Shown here: piece after piece, positions 33,047-37,850 of the stretch
Layout of the letters: each line of letters starts with the position of its first letter
How positions within the stretch are numbered: the stretch's first letter is position 1
Assembly: GCA_017518445.1 (NCBI GenBank)
Contig: JAFWVB010000152.1
Location: 1 to 37,850 of the forward strand
Reading direction: 5' to 3'
Source: Oscillospiraceae bacterium
Lineage (GTDB): Bacteria; Bacillota; Clostridia; Oscillospirales; Oscillospiraceae
Length of the DNA stretch: 37,850 nt
Notes under the pieces: model-generated
The model's input: the letters and a program-made list of their open reading frames with translations, nothing else
Told to the model about the DNA's origin: nothing
Database searches by the model: none
Translations under genes and position numbers: made by a program

Positions 33047-33675
33047 ACAGCAGGGATATATCGCGCCTCCGTCCGGACGTCGCACGAAATTGCCGCATTA
33101 TGATAGATATAGCCGCCGCCGACGGGTATCCGATACTCGTGACGGGCACTGTCAGGGACAGGGAATATCAGGAGCTCTGCTATAAAAACGGTACGGCGCA
33201 GTCGAAGATACCGACGTATCACAGCGTAGAAGCGGGACTTGCATTCGATATCTGCAAAAATATAAAGGGTCATGAGTACGACGATGCGGACTTTTGGCGT
33301 TATTGCGGAGAGCTCGGCAAACGCATAGGCTTCACATGGGGCGGCGACTGGAAGGGCTTTGTTGATAAACCGCATTTTCAGTGGGACGATCACGGCAGAT
33401 TTACGTCGGCTATGATATTGGCGGGGAAATATCCGCCGGAAATGCCGGAATATGAGGGAGATGAGGAATTGAGCTACGAAAAATTCAGAGAGTATATGGA
33501 GCGCTATTTAAGCGAGCGTGCGCACATGCCGCCCTCCGCGTGGAGCGCGGAGGACCGCGCGTGGGCGGAGGAAAACGGGATAATACGCGGCGAAGGCGAC
33601 GGCGAAATGCAGTACAAATCCTTCTGCACGCGCGAGCAGATGACGGCGTTCCTGCACAGATTCAGCGAGCTTTGA
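33040..33675 (+). CDS. Endolysin: M15 peptidase with SLH-like wall-binding tail
   Basis: A 211-residue lysin. The catalytic domain (about 1-130) shows M15 zinc ligands: H61 in TYHSVEAGLAFDIC, D70, and H112 in DKPHFQW. This fold cleaves D-Ala-containing or L-Ala-D-Glu peptide bonds in peptidoglycan. The C-terminus (about 165-211), AWSAEDRAWAEENGII and then TREQMTAFLHRF, resembles one SLH repeat, a likely wall-polymer binding unit. The start is TTG 33040, overlapping the holin end with GAGGAG upstream. The pairing with an SLH-bearing host protein suggests both use the same wall polymer. Confidence 0.85.
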   Translation: MLNSRDISRLRPDVARNCRIMIDIAAADGYPILVTGTVRDREYQELCYKNGTAQSKIPTYHSVEAGLAFDICKNIKGHEYDDADFWRYCGELGKRIGFTWGGDWKGFVDKPHFQWDDHGRFTSAMILAGKYPPEMPEYEGDEELSYEKFREYMERYLSERAHMPPSAWSAEDRAWAEENGIIRGEGDGEMQYKSFCTREQMTAFLHRFSEL

Positions 33676-33683
33676 GGCTCGCG

Positions 33684-33716
33684 AGGGGGGGTGCGGAGAC
33701 AACTTTGCGCCCCCTG
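33684..33716 (+). other. GC-rich hairpin between lysin and fibre genes
   Basis: A G-rich arm (AGGGGGGGTGC) pairs imperfectly with GCGCCCCCT just before the fibre gene ribosome site. It may be a weak terminator or RNA processing stem. Confidence 0.4.
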
Positions 33717-33738
33717 AAATGAGAGGGGGAGTGTTACG

Positions 33739-34848
33739 ATGCCGGCTGATTTTTTGGCGATAGACACTAATTTTCCGATGTTCACGGCGCAGACAACGAC
33801 CGAGGACAAGGTTACGAGTCTGCACAACTATGTGTATCTGCTTGTCGAACAGCTCAGGTATTCGCTTTTTAATCTCGACACGCGCAATTTCAGCCCGACC
33901 GCTTTACGCGCAATTACAGAGCCGATATATGCCCGAATAAGCGACAGCGAGGGGAATATAAGCTCGCTTGCGGTGACGGCGCAGGGGCTTGAGAGCCGTG
34001 TCGGAAACGCCGAGGGCGGCATATCACAGCTTACGCAGACGGCAAACGGGCTTCAGTCAACCGTGTCGGGCATCGACGGGCGTGTGAGCACTGTGCAGCA
34101 GACGATAAACGGGCTGACGGTTACCGATTGGTACGGCAGGACGTACATAAACGGCGCGATGATACAGACCGGAACGGTCACGGCAAATTACCTCATAGGC
34201 GAGGTCGTCGGACTGCGGACGGGCACGGGATACGACGCCGGGCAGATAATGATAACCGGCGCGGACACTGCGAGCTTCGCGACGGATCTCACGAGCTACG
34301 GCGCATTGAGGCTTCAGGCGGACAACGGAGCGGTACATATATCGAGCACATACCGCAACACGTTCGGCGAACCGCTTAGCACGGGGTATTTACAGCTTTC
34401 GTATATGTCGTCGCTCGAACGGATGGCGATAAGCTGCGGGGCGGACACGGTCCCGAACAGCGAACAGAGGTATCTCGGCGCGAGCAGACTCCGGTGGGCG
34501 GCGCTGTACGCTGTGACGGGGACGATACAGACGTCGGACAGGCGCAAAAAACACGCGATAGAGTATGACGAGATCGAGCGGTATGAGGCGCTTTTTGACA
34601 GCCTCAAGCCGGTGAGATACAAGTATAACGACGGCACGTCGGACAGGTATCACACGGGGTTTATCGCGCAGGACGTGGAGGAGAGTCTTAAAGAGGCGGG
34701 GCTGAGTACGACCGATTTCGCGGGCTTTGTAAAAAGCCCTGCGGAGGACGGATACGATTACGGGCTGAGGTATGAGGAATTTATCGCGCTTAACACGAGG
34801 GAGATACAAAAGCTGAAGGCGCGGGTCAGCGCACTGGAGGGGAATTAG
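33739..34848 (+). CDS. Tail fibre with S74 self-cleaving chaperone domain
   Basis: A 369-residue trimeric fibre. An N-terminal attachment part precedes a coiled region with repeated SVTAQGL/TANGLQS-type heptads (about 60-130), a beta-rich shaft (130-260), and a C-terminal intramolecular chaperone (Peptidase_S74) from about 265. The motif TSDRRKK gives the expected Ser266 and Lys271 of the self-cleavage dyad; YHTGFIAQDVEE is also typical. After trimerisation the roughly 104-residue C-terminal part should be cut off. It is preceded by GAGGGGGAG. Confidence 0.85.
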   Translation: MPADFLAIDTNFPMFTAQTTTEDKVTSLHNYVYLLVEQLRYSLFNLDTRNFSPTALRAITEPIYARISDSEGNISSLAVTAQGLESRVGNAEGGISQLTQTANGLQSTVSGIDGRVSTVQQTINGLTVTDWYGRTYINGAMIQTGTVTANYLIGEVVGLRTGTGYDAGQIMITGADTASFATDLTSYGALRLQADNGAVHISSTYRNTFGEPLSTGYLQLSYMSSLERMAISCGADTVPNSEQRYLGASRLRWAALYAVTGTIQTSDRRKKHAIEYDEIERYEALFDSLKPVRYKYNDGTSDRYHTGFIAQDVEESLKEAGLSTTDFAGFVKSPAEDGYDYGLRYEEFIALNTREIQKLKARVSALEGN

Positions 34849-34850
34849 GT

Positions 34851-35006
34851 ATGAGAGATACAATAGAAATGCTCGTCGGCGTGAGAAGCTGTATCGAGCA
34901 GCTCAAGGTGTCGGGCAGGGGCGACTGCGCGATGGTCATCGCCTGCTGCAACACGATAGACAAGGTCATTAATGAGCTTGAAAACGGCGGGGAGGCGGTG
35001 GAATGA
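34851..35006 (+). CDS. 51-residue phage protein
   Basis: Begins 2 nt after the fibre gene and its stop overlaps the next ATG (ATGA). The product (MRDTIEMLVGVRS...) is helical with three cysteines (DCAMVIACC). GGAGGGG lies upstream. The function is unknown; it is probably translationally coupled to the next gene. Confidence 0.65.
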   Translation: MRDTIEMLVGVRSCIEQLKVSGRGDCAMVIACCNTIDKVINELENGGEAVE

Positions 35007-36763
35007 AGCTGCCGCGCCTCAAATATTCCGACGGGATAAAAAAGACCGTGCAGACAGGCTTCGGAGGCTATAATCACACGCCCGCCGCCGGAGACGGCGA
35101 ACTGTGGGACATGGAGAATATGTCGTCGGCGAGCTACCCGCTCCTGTCGCCGCGTCCAAGGAGAAGGCTTGTTTATGAGTTGTCCTCTCCCGGATGCATT
35201 TTCGGGCATGAAAAGCTGCTGTATATCGACGGCACGCAGCTTTATTACGGCGGCGTACTGCGCGGAGAGGTGACGGCGGGAGATAAGCGCATAGCCGCGC
35301 TCGGCGAACGGCTCGTCATTTTCCCCGACAAAGTAGTGCTGAACGTCAGATACGAGCGGATCGGGGTTTACGCGACGGTATCGGAGCTTCAAAGCGCCGT
35401 ACCGTCTCCCGTAAGGGGCGACGCTTACGGCGTGGGGAGCGGATGCCCGTATGAGATTTTCGTATGGGACGGCGAAAGCTGGCTGTCGAACGGACTTGAG
35501 CTTCAAAGCCTTGAGAGCGCGTGGAGCGGCAGCTCGCTTGAATTTAAAAACGGCACGCTCTACGGCGAGAGCGCGGCGGCGAACACCGTGAAAAACAGCG
35601 CCGTCAACTGGCGCAATTATTTCCGCGCCGGTGACGCCGTGACGATCTCCGGCTGTACGCTCCACCCGAAAAACAACAAGACGCCGATCATACGCGAGAT
35701 ATCGGACGACGGGCATGAAATGCGCTTTTACGAAAATGTTTTCGAGCTCACGGGCGCGGACGGCACTACAGCTTATACCGAGACGGGCGCGATAAGCGTG
35801 AAGCGCACGGTGCCGGATCTCACAGACGTCTGCGTCAGCGACAACCGTGTGTGGGGATGCATGGGCGACACGATATACTGCTGCGCGCTCGGAGATCCTT
35901 TCAACTGGAATGTGTTTGACGGGATCGAGACGGACGCATGGGCTTGCGAGACCGGCACGCCCGGCGATTTCAACGCCTGCCGGACATATCTCGGCTATCC
36001 GATATTTTTCAAGGACGACACGGTGTGTAAGGTGTACGGCAGCCTGCCGTCGAATTTCTCTCCGATGAGCTCTGCGACGCTCGGCGTCGTAAAGGGCGGT
36101 ATCGACAGCATCGCCGCGGCGGGCGAGATACTTTTTTATCTGTCAAAAGCGGGTATTGTCGCGTATTCCGGCGGAGTGCCGACGGCGATAAGCGCGCCGT
36201 TCGGCGATGTGCGCTATACCGAGGCGGTGGGCGGCAGCGACGGACTTAAATACTATGTATCAATGAGATCCGCCGAAGGCGAATGGAGTCTTTTTACATA
36301 CGACACGACGGTAGGTAAGTGGTATCGCGAGGACGCACTGCACGCCATGGGCATGGCTTACGCCGACGGAAATCTTCATATTCTCGCCTACGATGGAAAA
36401 CTGTGGCTGTCAGGAAATATAACCGACGCACCGCCCGGCTCCGTCGAGGAGGACAGGGTGCATTGGTACGCCGAGTTCGGGGATTTCACCGATATGTCGC
36501 CGAATGCGAAGGCGGTATCGAAAATACAGCTCCGGCTGGAGCTTGACGTCGGCTCGTCGGTTGAAGTGCAGATAAAATACGACTCCGAGGGCGAATGGGT
36601 GACCGCGGGAAGCGTGTCCACGGTGACAAAGCGATCAGTATATCTGCCTGTCGTGCCGCGCAGGGCGGATCACTACCGTCTGCGGCTCGAGGGCGTCGGC
36701 GGGTGCAGGATATATTCGATCTCAAAGGAGTTTTATACGGGCTCCGCGATCGAGACGAAATGA
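35003..36763 (+). CDS. Phage stabilisation/propeller-like structural protein
   Basis: A 586-residue protein. The opening GGYNHTPAAGDGEL...DMENMSS with PLLSPRPRRR matches the pattern of short-tailed phage head-closure or stabilisation proteins (P22 gp10-like), which are large beta propellers plugging the portal exit. A module TVSELQSAVPSPVRGDAYGV with EIFVWDGESW, known from fibre proteins, is embedded at about 130-160. Many short beta repeats follow. I cannot prove the family; propeller and tail-closure roles are inferred from gene order. Confidence 0.6.
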   Translation: MKLPRLKYSDGIKKTVQTGFGGYNHTPAAGDGELWDMENMSSASYPLLSPRPRRRLVYELSSPGCIFGHEKLLYIDGTQLYYGGVLRGEVTAGDKRIAALGERLVIFPDKVVLNVRYERIGVYATVSELQSAVPSPVRGDAYGVGSGCPYEIFVWDGESWLSNGLELQSLESAWSGSSLEFKNGTLYGESAAANTVKNSAVNWRNYFRAGDAVTISGCTLHPKNNKTPIIREISDDGHEMRFYENVFELTGADGTTAYTETGAISVKRTVPDLTDVCVSDNRVWGCMGDTIYCCALGDPFNWNVFDGIETDAWACETGTPGDFNACRTYLGYPIFFKDDTVCKVYGSLPSNFSPMSSATLGVVKGGIDSIAAAGEILFYLSKAGIVAYSGGVPTAISAPFGDVRYTEAVGGSDGLKYYVSMRSAEGEWSLFTYDTTVGKWYREDALHAMGMAYADGNLHILAYDGKLWLSGNITDAPPGSVEEDRVHWYAEFGDFTDMSPNAKAVSKIQLRLELDVGSSVEVQIKYDSEGEWVTAGSVSTVTKRSVYLPVVPRRADHYRLRLEGVGGCRIYSISKEFYTGSAIETK

Positions 36764-36782
36764 ATGGGAAAGGAAACGGCAA

Positions 36783-37715
36783 ATGGGCAATAATCTATCA
36801 GCGGCGAACAAGAGCGTGACGTACGATGATTTCATGTCGGCGGCGCAGAGATCGGGGCTTCTTGAAAAGTTTTCGGACTATGACCTGCAGACGGCGAAAA
36901 AATTTCCGGAGTTCGGGCTCGGCATACTGAGCTATAAGCAGGATTACGCAAACGCCTCGACCGATGAACAGCGCGCGCTCGCAAACGCGGGAGCGAACGA
37001 GCTTCGCGCACTTTACGGGAGCTACACCGGAGGCGGCGACGGGTCTGAATACTATGCGACGGGACCGGAGTTTGAATACGGCGGCAAAGCGCCGGAATAC
37101 ACAGATACATACGGAGAGGCGGGCGGCAGACTGCTTGACGGCATGATGAATTATAAGCCGTTCGCTTATGATCCCGAAACGGACGCTGTTTACGGCGCGG
37201 CGCGCAAAATGTATATCCGCGAGGGCGAGCGCGCGGCTGAAAGCGCGATAGCGAAAACGGCGGCGAAGACCGGAGGCATACCGTCGAGCTATTCCGTGAC
37301 GGCGGCGAGCCAGGCGGAGGACTACTATCTGACGAAGCTCTCCGACGCCTACAACGAGCGTTACGCGCAGGCGTACAAGGAGTGGCGCGACAGATTTGAT
37401 ATGATGTCGGAGAGTCTCGGCGCGGCCTCAAAGCTGCAGCAGAACGAGCTTCAGCGTTATCTCGACGAGTACGACAACTATCAGGAGGAGCGCAAGGCGG
37501 CTTACGGCGAGTATTCGGACAGACTCGACCGGCTGGAGGATAAGAGGAGCGCGGAGGCAAAGGTGCAGAGCGAACGTGTGCAGAACGCGCTCGATCTCTG
37601 GAAGCTGTACGGTTATGCGACGGAGCCGGTCTCCGCGGCGCTCGGAGTACCCGTCGGTACGCCGACGAGCGACCGCAGCTATAAGGACTGGCAGATCGCG
37701 ATTAAGACAAAATAG
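36783..37715 (+). CDS. Putative internal/ejection protein
   Basis: A 310-residue protein. The N-terminus has no membrane segment; the centre contains KTAAKTGGIPSSYSVTAASQ, and the C-terminal half is a long charged helix (about 180-275). This resembles the helical, Ala/Gly-rich ejection proteins that short-tailed phages carry inside the head. AAAGGAAAC precedes the ATG. It is the last gene of the window. Confidence 0.5.
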   Translation: MGNNLSAANKSVTYDDFMSAAQRSGLLEKFSDYDLQTAKKFPEFGLGILSYKQDYANASTDEQRALANAGANELRALYGSYTGGGDGSEYYATGPEFEYGGKAPEYTDTYGEAGGRLLDGMMNYKPFAYDPETDAVYGAARKMYIREGERAAESAIAKTAAKTGGIPSSYSVTAASQAEDYYLTKLSDAYNERYAQAYKEWRDRFDMMSESLGAASKLQQNELQRYLDEYDNYQEERKAAYGEYSDRLDRLEDKRSAEAKVQSERVQNALDLWKLYGYATEPVSAALGVPVGTPTSDRSYKDWQIAIKTK

Positions 37716-37735
37716 ACAAGACTTAACTTATTCTT

Positions 37736-37850
37736 TATTTTCGCTCCGCGGGGTGGCTTTTCTTCTATTTTTACGCGCTCCGCGGGGCCTATTTTCTTTT
37801 GCGAAAAAGAAAATAGGCGAAAAGAAAGCGCCAAAGGGGGAAGATTCCGA
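37736..37850 (+). repeat. Structured dispersed repeat, right copy
   Basis: The same layout as at 36-140: T-rich lead, a half-unit at 37742, then GCTCCGCGGGG (37777-37787). A perfect 14-bp stem follows (37787-37800 with 37805-37818, loop GCGA), then the tail ending GATTCCGA at 37850. No gene is seen between 37716 and the end. Confidence 0.7.

Noticed and set aside
23690..37850. Attachment-site direct repeats bounding the prophage-like region
   Set aside because: I compared the stretch left of the repressor (about 23690-23760) with the stretch after the last gene and found no shared sequence long enough to support att sites.

Overview
The window looks like a chromosomal segment of a GC-rich, low-oxygen Clostridia-type Firmicute (Oscillospiraceae or a related gut lineage). 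The grounds are AddA/AddB rather than RecBCD, a zinc-type ribosomal protein L31, lipobox lipoproteins, SLH cell-wall anchoring, M3/PepF peptidase and strong GGAGG ribosome binding sites with frequent TTG/GTG starts. The lineage is inferred from protein character, not from a search.

Host part (about 1-23,700). The left edge holds nested hairpins and one copy of a structured repeat. A polysaccharide-deacetylase-like lipoprotein (-) follows. Divergent from it is the addB-addA pair for double-strand-break repair; addB carries an in-frame TGA near codon 86. Next come rpmE (L31) and a 961-residue exported protein with three SLH domains. On the minus strand lies a peptide-transport operon read right to left: a four-helix membrane protein, oppA, oppB, oppC, oppD, oppF and a 78-residue membrane protein. 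It has a recognisable promoter, two adjacent palindromes in its leader, and paired hairpins between oppA and oppB. A PepF-type oligoendopeptidase (-) sits just upstream and would degrade imported peptides. A four-helix protein (+) and an EamA permease (-) close the host part.

Prophage-like part (about 23,760-37,715). A divergent pair of small HTH regulators faces each other across overlapping promoters studded with ACACG-N3-CGTGT operators. Three sites lie in the divergent switch and three more lie before the terminase genes, the last one just upstream of terS. All following genes read rightward: small and large terminase, portal, a 42-residue protein, scaffold, major capsid protein, a connector fused to a collagen-like stalk, small proteins, a membrane-anchored coiled coil, holin, M15 endolysin with an SLH-like tail, S74-type tail fibre, a 51-residue protein, a stabilisation/propeller-like protein and a possible ejection protein. 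No tape measure, sheath or tail tube is seen, so a short-tailed (podovirus-like) particle is inferred. No integrase, recombinase, replication or antitermination gene lies in the window, so the regulators sit directly in front of a packaging, structural and lysis cassette.

The window ends in a second copy of the structured repeat seen at its left edge. The two copies share flanks, while their hairpin stems differ in sequence and still pair.
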